A program made the position numbers and the translations under genes. Under the pieces are notes generated by a model. That model had not been told where the DNA came from, ran no database searches, and was given only the letters and a program-made list of their open reading frames with translations. Source: Okapia johnstoni (lineage: Eukaryota > Chordata > Mammalia > Artiodactyla > Giraffidae). From it: DNA of 64,000 nucleotides. The stretch lies in NCBI GenBank assembly GCA_024291935.2, contig CM044314.1, positions 22,294,001 through 22,358,000 of the forward strand. Direction: 5' to 3'. This document shows, one piece after another, positions 10,713 to 21,786 of the stretch (positions are counted from its first letter, which is position 1; every line of letters starts with the position of its first letter).

Positions 10713-11616
10713 TAGTTGGTCTGTTCATTTCTGAAACTTCTGTTTTTATACTGTTTTGGGAGAAACTGAGTCCTGGAGACTTCAGATGACCTGTGGGGCA
10801 TCCAGGGCTCAGTTTAAGCCATTGTAGGTGCTCCTGACAGATCGCCAGTGTGTACAAACTGGGTTTCCCTGACTCATGTGGCCAGAGGATGATTTCTCCC
10901 TGATGTGTGCCAGTGTTCATGCATGTGTGTGCCTGTGTGTATGTCTGTGCACATGTGCATGTGTGTGTGTGATGGTTATCTTTGTCCTTAAGAAGGGCTG
11001 GGCCTCTTGTTTCTGCAGAGCCAGCATAGAGCAGGTATAGGAAGACATGCCTGCCCAGGTCAGGAAGGTGGTCTCTGTGTCCCCAAACTCCCACTGACCT
11101 CCGAGGCATGTGTGAGCTGGGCAGGGGAGCACACAGCTTCTGCAGGAGCTTTTACATTAGTGTGGGTTCACACACATTCCCACTTTGGCCAGAACCACTT
11201 GGCTTGAGGGCAGGTTTGCTTTGACATGTCCAGACCACAGGTTCCAGACTTCATGGCCTGGAGGAGAGGAGATCCTGGTGGATAGGGCAGCTGAGGCATG
11301 AAGATCCTTCCCAGGGTCCCAGCAGGTCTGAACGCAGGGCCACTGCTGCCCTGGAAATGCTTTACCCACAGGGGCATTTGCTCTACATGTGTGCCAGGGA
11401 GATGTGGGTTTTCCCTTTCTGATGCTTTTGGGGCACAAGACTTGTTGTAGAGAATCAAGTCTGATTTTTCTCTATTCGAATACTAACTTTTCTTAGATCA
11501 TATGTGGACTTTTTTTCATGCCAGGGGTGTGGTAGTGTTGTCCACCATGCTGGGACCCAGTCCGTTGATACAGGTGAACCCCTCAAAACATGCTTCCTTC
11601 CCTCTCCTCAAATGAA
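10713..11616. other. unique sequence with a TG-rich tract
   Basis: A TG-rich simple repeat lies at about 10919-10973. The rest, to 11616, is unique sequence. Frames up to 144 codons on the minus strand run through the simple repeat and are His/Thr-rich artefacts. No gene supported. Confidence 0.4.
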
Positions 11617-11632
11617 CACATGTAATTTTTAA

Positions 11633-11793
11633 AAAATTCTTTATTGAATTTGTTACAGTATTGCTTCTGTTTTTTATGCTTTGGTTTTTTGGCTTTGAGA
11701 CACATGGGATCCCAGCTCTCCGACGAGGGATCGAACCTGCGCCTCCCACGTTGGAAGGCGGAGTCTTGATCACTGGACCGCCAGGGAAGTCCC
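11633..11793 (-). mobile_element. CHR-type tRNA SINE with 16-bp target duplication
   Basis: An antisense cetartiodactyl tRNA SINE: the AT-rich 3' end (AATTCTTTATTGAATTTG) is on the left, the B-box-like GGGATCGAACCTGCG near 11727, and the head GACCGCCAGGGAAGTCC on the right. An exact 16-bp repeat, CACATGTAATTTTTAA, flanks it at 11617-11632 and 11794-11809. Confidence 0.93.
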
Positions 11794-11809
11794 CACATGT
11801 AATTTTTAA

Positions 11810-12902
11810 GAGAGAAAAGTCATCCAGCCTAAGGGAAGTGGAACGGGGGTAGAGTCAGCAGAAGGTTGGGGGTATGTAGTGCGCGTGCCTGGCTCTGAGG
11901 CTGTGAGAATGGGAGGGCTGTCCAAGGGGGAACCTGTCATCTAGTCCTAGGAGGGGCTGTGGGGGCTCCTTCCAGCCCAGAGACCCCACACCTGCCCCAC
12001 TCCTGCCCCACCCCACTTCCCATGTGCTTCACACAGGCTAAGAGCAGAGTGGGGACTGGTGGGAAACTCCAGAATTCCTATTCTTTGCCACCCTGAAGAG
12101 CTGCTGGAGGGACTGGCAACCCTTCCCTGTACAGCTGAAAAGCAGCTCACGAGGCCGGTAGGTTAGAGCAGGGATCCTTTAAGCGTGGGTGCTGGACCAG
12201 CCACATTGGCCCGTGGGAACTGTTTAGAACCTCGGGACCTCAGGCTGGGTGGAAACTCCAGCCATGGAGAGTGTTTTAGTAAGTCCTTGGCAGTTTTGAG
12301 GCAGCTGCACTTTGAGCATCACCTTAGGGGCTGAAGTTTGGGCTGGAGCCCCATCCACTGATCAGAAAACCAAGTGGTGCAGAAAACCTCAGGGCTTCCT
12401 CTCCCAAGGGCTCTCCTCCCCACCAGTCTCTGCTGGCAGGGTTGTGGGTGGTGGGCAGGCCGGAGGCTGCCCCGCCAGACACTCCAACTGCAAGAACACA
12501 TGTCTCTCCTCCTCCAGGCCTCAGAATGCCCATCAAAGTAGACACAAGTTGCAGTCTGGGGGGTCAAACTCCCAAGAGGTCAGCCACCAGCAGAAACCTT
12601 TTCTCTATTTAAAGTTTTGTTCATCTTCAATTCTGGGCACATTTCCAATACCCAGTCCAAACACAGGTCTGTATGTGTGGTCTGTAGGTAACACTTGCTT
12701 TAATTCACCACACAGCAGTCCAGGGAGGACACTTGGTTGATGTGCTCATTCCTTGGAGTAGGGATGGCTTTGAGAGAGTCAGTGTCCTCTAGGCCATTTT
12801 TTCCGCAGCCACCTACCTGACTCTTCTTCTGCCTTGGGTGTTTTAGCCTCAACTATTCCCACCATGAGGTCTACTCAGCACCTATGAAGAAAAGAATCCT
12901 TC
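11810..12902. other. unique non-coding sequence, GC-rich
   Basis: GC-richer than average for the window, but without a CpG island. A 142-codon frame (12312-12740) and shadows on the other strand show no domain or known family, and their boundaries have no splice or Kozak support that I can see. I do not call a gene. Confidence 0.35.
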
Positions 12903-12914
12903 TAAAGCCTCATT

Positions 12915-13167
12915 CAAAGGATGGTTAGGGAGTTTGGGATTGACATGTACACACTGCTGTATTTAAAACGGATAACCAATTTAGGACTTATGTATCGCAC
13001 AAGGAACTCTGCTCAATGTTATGTGGCAGCCTGGATGGGAGGGGAGTTTGGGGGAGAATGGATACATGTATGTGTATGGTTGAGTCCCTTTGCAGTCATC
13101 TTCAAACTATCATAACATTTTTAATCAGTTATACTCCAATACAAAATAAAAAGATTTTTTTTTAAAA
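12915..13167 (+). mobile_element. artiodactyl L1 3' end
   Basis: A 3' UTR fragment matching the common bovine-type L1 end (GGATGGGAGGGGAGTTTGGG at 13032, ACTCCAATACAAAATAAAAAG near 13133), ending in an A-rich tail. Flanks share TAAAGCCTCATT (about 12903-12914) and TAAAGCTCATTT (about 13171), an imperfect target duplication. It is heavily 5'-truncated. Confidence 0.85.
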
Positions 13168-13267
13168 AAATAAAGCTCATTTGATTCAGTTCTTATGCTT
13201 GGTGGGGGTACTGTTAGGTATAGCACAAGTGGAGGGCCCAGGTGGAGGAGCCTCTGGCTGACCTTGA

Positions 13268-13420
13268 CTGGTGGTTCCCAGATACAGTCCTAGGAGAACT
13301 GGCAGCATCCCTGGAGAATGTGCTAGAAACTGAAATCCTCAGCCTTCCTCCTTCTAACTGAGAGAGGAATTCCAGGGTGGGCCCACTAGGCTCAACTCCG
13401 AGAACTACTTGCTGACACCA
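13268..13420 (+). mobile_element. MER5A-like hAT DNA transposon
   Basis: Partial match to MER5A: GGTTCCCAGA at the left, then AGAATGTGCTAGAAACTGAA and AATTCCAGGGTGGGCCC in the order and spacing of the consensus. The terminal repeats are decayed and no 8-bp duplication is evident. Confidence 0.6.
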
Positions 13421-13886
13421 ACCTATTCGATTCAATGTTTGCTTTTGCCCAGTGTCAACCAGGCAGACGTGTGGACCCCCACCTCCCCCCACCCCAGGGA
13501 GTAGCCCTGCAGGATTACAGGTGGGCCTTACCATCATTACTCAGAAATTGTCCCTTAAAAAGTATGGCCCCTCCCTATCCTGGCCTGTCTTTTTGAGAAC
13601 TGGGGAAAGAAACACAGGAATGAAACAAGCGGAAGGGATGGAGGAGGAGAAAACACAGTTCCTGGAGCAATAAGACCTCGCAAAACTGCTGTGGGAAAAT
13701 TTCCCAGTCATGGTGGATTAAAAACACGCGTCCAGATGAGCCGCTCTAAGTAGCAAAGAGCGGCTGAGAGCAAAGCGGAACATTAGGAACTCTGGCTGCG
13801 GTTGGCCACCGAGGTCTCCTCACACATCTGTCAGGGCTCCTGAACTGATGTGGCCTGCTTCCAACCTGCAAACTGCATGTGCACGC
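13421..13886. other. unique sequence upstream of the CA array
   Basis: No gene. The sequence contains a C-rich run (CCCCCACCTCCCCCCACCCC, about 13477-13496) and nothing else I recognise. Confidence 0.35.
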
Positions 13887-14303
13887 CACACACACACACA
13901 CACACACACACATGCACACAGGCACATGAGCAAACACACATACAGATGTAGATACACACATGCACACTCAGATATACACAGGCACATACATGTACACACA
14001 GAGACACACATGCATAGACACACACACATGTGCATGCACACACACACATATACTCATATACACACAGACACACACGCGCAGACACATATATACATGCCCA
14101 TGCAAGGACACACACATACACACATGCACGTTCACATACACACAGACACATATATACACACACATGTGCAGGCACACATACATATACACATGCACACTCA
14201 GATATACACAGGCACACACATATAGACACACACATGTGCATGCACACAGACACACACACATAGATACCTACACAGACACACAGATGCACACACACGGACA
14301 CAC
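13887..14303. repeat. CA-rich compound microsatellite/minisatellite array
   Basis: About 415 bp made almost wholly of CA dinucleotides broken by short words (GACACA, ATGCACA, TATACACA). It has internal higher-order order: the block at 13961-13986 recurs at 14191-14216 (offset 230) and the block at 14014-14040 recurs near 14222-14246 (offset about 208). Long frames on both strands here (up to 177 codons, Cys/Val or His/Thr-rich) are products of the repeat, not genes. Confidence 0.95.
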
Positions 14304-15685
14304 AAATGGGCAAAGACCGGATCTGGGGCTCCTTTTCTAGCTCAGATGAACTGCCTTTTATCAAAATGAAAGCTGCATCTCTCGTCCTTCAGTCTCAGCC
14401 CAGGCTCTTCAGCACCCCAGGGCCACAAGGGGTGGGGGTTTACAAGGGAAAATTGAAGCAGGACACTGTGTTCAGTGTCATCTGTGGGCTTGGTGGCACT
14501 GCTCTCCAGGAGGTATGGTGACAGAGGCTGGCTGTCACTGGAACTCGAGAGGTGGCAGGAAAGGTGCCTTGTGTATGATGAAGCCTGGAGTCAGTCCTTG
14601 GGAGCAAGAAATCCTGGAAACTCTCAGCAGCGTCCAAGGGATTCTGGGTGGTGAAAGAACCCCACACTTGGGCTGGTCTCCACAGAGCCTAGTGAGGGCA
14701 TTTGGGCAGGCAGTCAGGCATTTTTGGTGTCTGGGAAGATGGTGCGCTCACACTTCCTGCAGAGACCGAGTGGTGCTACAGAGCAGAGGTGGCAGCATTT
14801 GGAAACTTTGAGAAAGAGCTTCGTGGTTTCATGCAGGCAGCTGGGGTTGACAGTGGTGGGAGGGCATGCTACTTACAGAAGACACAGCAGGTGGTTGAGG
14901 CCTGAATTCAGGCCCACGCTTCTAAGTATTCCTCTGGTCTCTGCAGTTCTGCATGTTAGATTTTAGATTAGTTTAAGTGGTTAAAACAAGCAGGCTTAAT
15001 ATTAACTGGGGAATCTTGAAATCCTCTAAAGGTTTCTGTGGGGTGTGATCATTAGTAGCAAGTGACTGTTACAAGGCTGTAATTTTCAGTTCTGTGTGAG
15101 GGAACACTCCTTCTCCTTCTGAAGGTTCTGCTTTTCACACATTGAGGGAGCTCTCTGAAGGAGTGGGGTGCCACCCTGGCATTATCTAGACTATGAGGTC
15201 ATCCCACTGTGAACAAGGGCAGGGCTAGGATTGGTGAGGACCAGGTATGGTGGCTGAGGGCTCTAGGGTACCCTGAAAGCCTTTGAGCAAGAAGCCAGGC
15301 CAGGATCTTAAGATCACGGGGTTTTGCTTTCTACTCAATGTTGAAACTTTGGAGAGGATTCCAGAATGAACCATAAGATTCTTTCTATATCCTTCAGCCA
15401 GAGTTTCCTGTGATAACAGTTATGCTCATGAAGAAAGTGCAAGACAACAGGGGTCTTGGTTCTCAGAAGCCTGGGGTCTCAGCCTGGCCATGGCTGTGCT
15501 GCTCCATCTCTGAGACAGTCTCCAGCTTCTCGTAGTTCTAGAATGTATGCTTCTACAAACACAGGGCTCCATGGAGCTCCACAACCTCAACTCTTTGAAA
15601 TTCAACTCCTTTGCATGGAGTATCCAGTAATTGCCCTGGGCAAAGTCTGGGAGGGTTCTCAGTTTTAGTCTTGTGCTACAACTTC
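14304..15685. other. unique non-coding sequence
   Basis: No gene or repeat that I can name in this 1.4-kb stretch. Frames below 100 codons on both strands have no recognisable features. Confidence 0.35.
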
Positions 15686-16213
15686 AGCTCAGTTCAGTTG
15701 CTCAGTCATGACCAACTCATTGCCACCCCATGTACGGCAGCACGCCAGGCCTCCCTGTCCATCACCAACTCCCGGAGTTTACTCAAACTTATGTCCATTG
15801 AGTCGATGATGTCATCTAACCATCTCATCCTCTGTCATCCCCTTCTGCTCCCGCCTTCAATCTTTCCCAGAATCAGGGTCTTTTCAAATGAGTCAGCTCT
15901 TTGCATCAGGTGGCCGGAGTATTGGAGTTTCAGCTTCAACATCAGTCCTTCCAATGAATATTCAGGACTGATCTCCTTTAAGATGGACTGGTTGGATCTC
16001 CCTGCAGTCCAAGGGACTCTCAAGAGTCTTCTCCAACACCACAGTTCAAAGGCTATAGTTGAACTCTCACATCTATCCATGACTACTGGAAAAACCATAG
16101 CTTTGAGTAGATGGACCTTTGTTAATATGCTGTCTAGGTTGGTCATAACTTTTCTTCCAAACTGTAAGCATCTTTTAATTTCATGGTGACAAGCCACCAT
16201 CTGCAGTGATTTT
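15686..16213 (-). mobile_element. BovB LINE 3' fragment, antisense
   Basis: The CAGTT-type 3' end is on the left (15686-15700) and sequence of the BovB C-terminal domain runs to about 16213. A broken frame (16200-15835, minus) carries [20 protein letters not shown]. Internal deletions remove parts, for example around the [10 protein letters not shown] segment. Its right end lies four bases from the duplication of the solo LTR at 16221. Confidence 0.93.
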
Positions 16214-16220
16214 GAGTTAG

Positions 16221-16640
16221 TGTGCTCAATTTGTTTCTTTGACTGCTTTTTTTATTGTAATAACACATAATGGCCTGCCTCAGAGAATCCTGCCCCTCTG
16301 CCTGACTGTTAAGCTTAAGTGCCTTTGTTCTGAACCCTGTTCACCTGTGGATGGCAAAAAGGGAGAAATTAACATATCCCCCTGCCTGAGTCTTGCCATT
16401 CTAGGAGATACTTGCAAGATTAAATGGCCTTTTACTTTGTTTCCTCAACTCCCCTCATCTCTGATCCATAAAATAACTTGGCATCGAGACCCCAACAAGA
16501 TGCTTATTTTAAGATTTTAGTCTGCCATCTTCTCTTTCAGCCAGCATTTCTAATAAAGCTGTATTCCTTGCCTCAAAACCTTGCCCCTCTGATTCATTAG
16601 CCTCTCATGCAGTGAGGAGAGTGAGCTTGGACTCGGTTCA
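16221..16640 (+). mobile_element. solo LTR of an endogenous retrovirus (ERV1-like)
   Basis: A 420-bp unit that begins TG and ends CA, with a polyadenylation signal AATAAA at 16552-16557 and a U5-like end (CTTGGACTCGGTTCA). It is flanked on both sides by TTAG (16217-16220 and 16641-16644). A 4-bp duplication fits gammaretrovirus-like integration. No internal viral sequence is present, so the provirus was reduced to one LTR by recombination. The U3 region may retain promoter activity, which cannot be judged from sequence. Confidence 0.8.
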
Positions 16641-16644
16641 TTAG

Positions 16645-17268
16645 GAATAAAAATGGTGACCCTGAAGGGTCATGGAGTACCCTGAATTTAGTTTTATCAC
16701 CCACTTGAGATGATGGTTTCCTACCTCACTTTGCTGTTGGGGGCATATGTGCTGGATCATTTAACCGGACTTCTTTGGCTGGGGTCCTCGAGGCTCACAC
16801 ACAGTGGGTGACTGACCTCAGGGTGGGGGCAGTCATTCTTCAGTAGTCAGCACAGCAGCTGATGACTCATCCATGTGGGCATCTTGCTGGGAGGGAAGGA
16901 AGGACCCATCCCTGTAGGGCAAACTCTACACAGGATGAAAGTCGATGTTGGGTGGTGGGTCTTTTCTGGTAACTCAGGACTGACTCTGCAGCCTCCTTCA
17001 AAGTCTGAAGCAGAATTGGGTATCCCTGAACTGAGCTGAGGTGGGCCTTCCAGACGCTGCGGGTCTCAAGGCTAGGTGAGCAGAGTGTGTTGTCACTTCA
17101 TGGACTTCAGGAAAAGGTGAGTCTGATGGGAATCCCAGGGGTGGGTAGTTCCGGCAGGGGTCTGGGGAGTGAGAAGTTTGTGCTGCCTTCCCCTTGGTAG
17201 ATTTTCCTGTTTCTACCAGGCCCAAGGTCCCTCAGGGCCCTCCCTGGGCCATTCTGGAAAGGTGGATG
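16645..17268. other. unique non-coding sequence
   Basis: No supported gene. Short frames only. Confidence 0.35.
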
Positions 17269-17642
17269 TTTTAGGCTGTCATAACAAAGCACCCCAGATG
17301 GTGTGGCTTAAATAACAGAAATGTATTTTCTCAAAGTCCTCAAGTCTGGAAGTCCGAGATCAAGGCCTCAGCAAGGCTAGCTTCTCCTGAGGCCTCCTTC
17401 ATTGGCTTGAAGACGGCTGTCAACCACCTGTGTCCTCACACGATCTTCCCTCTGTGTGTGTCCTCATCTCCTGTTTTCATAAGGACACCAGACATGCTGG
17501 GTTAGGGCCCACCCTAATATCCTCATTTTACATTAACCCCCTCTGTAAAGGCCCTGTCTCCAAACACCGTCACAGTCTGAGGTCCTGCAGGTTAAGACTC
17601 CAACATATGGACTTTGGGGGATATCCTTTCAGCTTGTAATAG
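17269..17642 (-). mobile_element. old mammalian interspersed repeat, antisense
   Basis: Matches a widespread old repeat in reverse: GGCTGTCATAACAAAGCACC, GTGGCTTAAATAACAGAAAT, GGAAGTCCGAGATCAAGG, TAAGGACACCAGACATGCTG and TCCAACATATGGACTTTGG appear in consensus order. I recall it as common in many mammals but do not assign a family name. Confidence 0.7.
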
Positions 17643-18404
17643 TGAGTGGGCCTGTTTGGGAGGGTGCCTGTCCCCTCTCTCCTCCAACATTCAACCCTGC
17701 TCTCGGAAAGTGTCTGATCTAAATCTCCCTAGAGAGAGAGAGACAGTGAGAGACAGAAGTGCCAAGCTTCCACTCCGTGCCATGTGCTCAGCTGAAAGCC
17801 TGTTTAAAGGAAAGCAGATGCTCCCTGCTCTCCTGATCTCACACCAAGTCTGTTTAATACGTTTGACCTTGGCTCATGCACTCACCCTTAGCCCACCGTG
17901 TCACTCAGCCATGGTTGAGGCTCTTGCTGCTCTGACAGTTTCTCAGAGGGTCCCCAGCAGGATGCAACTGTGTCGGCTCAGGGCGCTCACCTGCTCTTTC
18001 ACATCTGCCTCATGGACTCTGGCTTTCCTCTCTCTCCTTCCCCACTTCTCCACTTTCCCCAGCATCCAGACTCATGTCTCAGAGGGCTTTCGGGGAATCC
18101 AAACTAAGACGCTGTGGGCCAGGGATAACACGCACCCCATCTTGGCTGTGAACTATGGGGAAGCATTTGTTTACGTCCCTCACTGATAGTATCCTTTGGC
18201 CTCCAGTTGGCACTGACATGCCACTGCTGTGTTAACTGCCTCTGTGTGCCCTGCTATTGAGGGTGACAATGAGATTGGGATTTTGTGGTACTAACTGGAG
18301 TTTCAACCCATTCGCGGCACACATGGAGAATGACCAGCGGGGCCCACTGACAGCAAATGAGGCAGAATGTGCTCTCTCTCTCTTTTTTAGTTTCTTTTTC
18401 CTAA
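17643..18404. other. unique sequence with a 190-codon frame
   Basis: A plus-strand frame at 17614-18186 (190 codons) begins inside the old repeat and runs on into unique sequence. It has no domain, signal peptide or family likeness, is Leu/Ser-rich, and its start has no special context. I regard it as a chance frame. The rest, to 18404, shows pyrimidine-rich runs only. Confidence 0.35.
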
Positions 18405-18576
18405 TTCTTTTTTTTTAATATCAAAAATGTGATAAAATACACATATAAGATTTACCATCTTATGTATACAGTCCAGTGGCATCAAATACATTCACATTGT
18501 TGTACAATGGGGTGATGACCACTATTCATCTCTGGAACTTTTTTCATCTTGGAAAACAAACATGTGTCACCATTAA
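18405..18576 (-). mobile_element. antisense L1 3' UTR, part 1
   Basis: Matches a reverse L1 3' UTR (AGTCCAGTGGCATCAAATAC, ACATTCACATTGTTGTACAA). It continues after the inserted L1 end at 18577-18745. Confidence 0.8.
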
Positions 18577-18745
18577 ACACGAACTCCTGACCTACTGTAT
18601 AGCACAGGCAACTATACTCAGTATTTTGTAATAACTTATAAGGGAACAGAATCTGAAAAGGAATTCAGATTCCTTTTGTGTTGTATCCCTGAAACTAGCA
18701 TTATACTGGAAAGTCAGTTATATTTCAATTAAAACAAAAATCACT
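18577..18745 (+). mobile_element. artiodactyl L1 3' end inserted in L1
   Basis: The words GACCTACTGTATAGCACAGG, TATTTTGTAATAAC and the A-rich end after TCAGTTATATTTCAATTAAA mark a short L1 3' UTR copy in sense orientation. Flanks ACGAACTCCT (left) and ACTAAATCCT (right) may be an old target duplication. Confidence 0.75.
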
Positions 18746-19140
18746 AAATCCTTCTTCCCTCCTCCCACTAGCCCCTGGCACCCACCATTCTACTTTCTGT
18801 TTCTATGAGTTTGACTATTCTACACCTCCCATATTAGTGGTATCATATAGTATTTGTCCCGTTTCTGGTTTCTTTCCTTAGCATGATGTCCTCAAGGTTC
18901 ATCTATGTTGGAGCATGTGTTTTTAAAGCCATATAATATTCCATTGTGTGGATATACCGCATTTTGTTTATTTATTTGTTCTTCAGTGGATGTTGGGGTT
19001 GCTTCCACTTTTTGATTGTTGTGAATAACGCTGCTATGTACATTGGGTGTTCAGACAGTTCTTTGAGACCCTGCATTCAATATTTTTTGGTAAATACCTA
19101 AAAATAGAAATGTTGGATCATATGGGAGTAAAATGTGCTT
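18746..19140 (-). mobile_element. antisense L1 3' UTR/ORF2 end, part 2
   Basis: The same antisense L1 resumes (CTAGCCCCTGGCACCCACCA, ACCATTCTACTTTCTGTTTC, ATATTCCATTGTGTGGATAT) and runs to about 19140, where the match fades. Confidence 0.85.
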
Positions 19141-19513
19141 TCAATAATTTTCAAAGATTGTAAATATCAACGGCATCTGCTGGGTCACAGATACATCTTC
19201 AGATAAAGGATCTGTGGACATTAGAATAAGAAAAGCCGCTTGTCCTGGTTTAGTTTCCCACAGAAACAGATCCAAGATGGTGGCTTGGGTGTAGAAGTGG
19301 GATGTGATCCTGTGAGGGTGGAAAAGTAAGGCCCCCACCAGGGAAGGCCCAGAAACAAAGTGGGTGCCCACCACCTGGTTACACTGCTGGGCGCAGTCCT
19401 GCCTTTGCTCTGTGTTTGGGTGACCTGGGGAGACCTCCTGGGTGACCAAGGAGAGGTGCTTCCCCCAGGCAAGGAGGGCTCTCATTGTCTCAGGGAATCC
19501 TAGCAAGACCAAC
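19141..19513. other. unassigned sequence
   Basis: A 123-codon minus-strand frame (19512-19141) has no family likeness. No repeat recognised. Confidence 0.3.
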
Positions 19514-19892
19514 TGTCTGTGGGCTGTTTATTGTCACCATGCACTGCGATTCAAAACAGTGTAGTGAGAGATAGCGTTCCCTAGAAAAACATGTTTGTTC
19601 CAAACAGTGGCACTGTTTGCTTTTGACTCATAATCATATTGATGCCAAATTGACATGCAATATTACTTATGCTTTCGTCAAAATCATCTTCTACATGAAG
19701 TTAATTTGAAAGACTTCAGTGACACAGGTGACCCAACAAACATTTCTTTTAAAAGGAAACTCATAACGGCTCAGAATCATTTCCATTCCATTTTCATGAG
19801 GTACACGACTCCCACAGTCATACATGACTTTGTTTTTAAACAGTCGTTTGAAATAAACAATGATAACTCTGTGGTTTAAAAAAAAAAAAAAA
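19514..19892 (+). other. possible retroposed transcript end with poly(A)
   Basis: About 380 bp of non-repeat sequence ends with AATAAA (about 19851-19856) followed after roughly 20 bases by an uninterrupted run of about 15 A (19878-19892). The word AAGACCAA occurs at both sides (about 19504-19511 and just after the tail), which could be a short target duplication. I do not recognise the parent transcript. A chance A-run remains possible. Confidence 0.35.
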
Positions 19893-21745
19893 GACCAAGA
19901 ATCAGCTCTAGAGTTATCACAGCTTTGTCCTTCTATGGGCACTTACAGCAACAGTGAACTCTCAGGTATAAGTGCAGATTTTAGTCGATTTGTTTCATTT
20001 CATGATTATTTTTGATATTTTTATCATAGAAAACATACCTGTAAATATACACATTCTCATATCCCTGACTCATGTTCTCACTCTGAAATGGGTCCTGGGC
20101 CTGGGCAGAGGTGCCTGGTATCTGATGTTTTTTGTGTGGAAGATGAACTCATGGCTGCAGCAAAGGGAGACCTGGCTGTTAACAACGATTGCCTTAGGGT
20201 GAGTTGAAACCGCTCCTGCCTGGTAAGGACATTTCTCTCTGTCTGTGAAGGAAGATAAGGGGACTGCCCTGCCCTTGTGAGGGCACCTGGGAGCAAGTCA
20301 GGGCCCTGACACCCCAGAACTGCCCACTCCGGGGTGGTATTTTGCTGATGATCCAACCCAGATATTTTTATGTGATTAAATATTTGTTACTTTGAGAAAT
20401 ATATTATTTCCTGCCATTCTTGTAAATAAGAATGTCACAGTCATCAGAGATTGCAGCCCTTCAGTGTGAGCCACCTGTATCTTCTTAGGTCACAAACAGT
20501 TCTCAGTCACTTTTGGCCGCAAGCACAATTGATCTGGAAAGACTGAGCATGTGTGGCTCAGGATGATTGGACTGTAAACTTGATGTAACATCTCATCTGA
20601 TTCTGGGTAAGCTGATCCTCCGCAACTTCCGAACTTGCTAGAGCGTTCCTGAATCTCCAGGGTAAGGGTGGCTGGAGAGAGAAAATGGAAGGAAGAACCC
20701 CGCTGGGGTCCAGGGGCTCTCTGCTGTTCCATCTCTAGGCCCCCTGAATGTGCTCTGGCTAGATTTGGTTTCCAGTGGCTCCTAGAGGTGACCTATGGAA
20801 TTTCAAGCCTCTGTGCCCCTCCCCTTGCACCACTGTGGAGGACAGCCCCTCTATCTCTCACCCTGTAAGTTTTCTTGGCAGGGGACTCAGCCCAGGCCAC
20901 AGTGTCCTGACTGTAGATAACACTTGTCATGCTCTCAGAGTGGTCCCTCTGGGCCTAGGATCCGGCAGTGTCACTCTCCTTCACCCATCAGGCAGGCCTA
21001 GGTCTCCCGGACCAGATCTCTCTGTGCTCAGAGTTGGGGAGAATCTGTGGTGGCCATGATCCATCTTCGTTACTGCTTCCTTGACTATGTGGGTAGGCGG
21101 TGGGTATGTCTCCTGGCCCATGCGTTTCACTCCTCTTACATCCTGATGAATGGGATGAATACTGAAGTGTTACCATCTCATTTTCAGAGAGACACGTGGC
21201 TGTATGTGAATGATGATATAGAACAAGATCCAGGGTAGACAACAGTTAGTCCTCTGAAGGCATGTGGACAGAGGCAGGACAGTTGGCCTTGGAGATGGGA
21301 GGCCCTGGACACGCAGTTGCCTAAAAGAGGGACCAGCAATAGGAGGTGGGAACTGAGAACTGTTGGGAGCACACAGGCCCGGGACCTCAAGGCCTAGGCG
21401 GGTTGTTGCAGGGGTGGGTGGGTCACAGTGACCTTAGCCCAACAAAGTAACTAGGAGCAAGGCCTGGCTCTCCTGCATGGGTTCTGAACCCTGTGTTTCC
21501 TAATAGGATGACTGCAACTTCCTATCTTTTTTAAAGTTCCTGAGTTATTCTGAGCTTCTCGGAGTAAAGAGGTTACATAAACATAGTGCATTCTATTTTT
21601 ATTATAGGGATGAAATGGGGTGGACATGCTCATGGGTAGACACCCCAAGGCATTTTGAATTCTACTTCCATAATTTTAATAGCATGAGCCATTTTGGAAA
21701 ACAAACAAACAAAAAACTTTACCCTTGATCTTCCCTCCCGCTTAT
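19893..21745. other. unique non-coding sequence
   Basis: No gene or named repeat over 1.85 kb. Frames of up to 94 codons occur on both strands without recognisable features. Confidence 0.35.
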
Positions 21746-21755
21746 TTTTTATTCA

Positions 21756-21786
21756 TTTAATTTTTTTTTTTTTTTTTTTTTTTTTT
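21756..21786. repeat. poly(T) run
   Basis: An almost uninterrupted run of T following ATTCATTTAA. It may be the tail of an antisense retroposon, but the sequence to its right is not one I recognise. Confidence 0.8.

Noticed and set aside
12312..12740. 142-codon frame in GC-rich sequence
   Set aside because: Overlapping frames exist on the other strand, so composition explains it. No exon borders or domain.
13831..14364. 177-codon Cys/Val-rich frame and several His/Thr-rich frames
   Set aside because: They are translations of the CA-rich array in different frames, and each frame and strand gives a similar low-complexity product.
17614..18186. 190-codon frame as a possible gene
   Set aside because: It starts inside an old transposon, has no domain or family likeness, and has no splice or conservation evidence.
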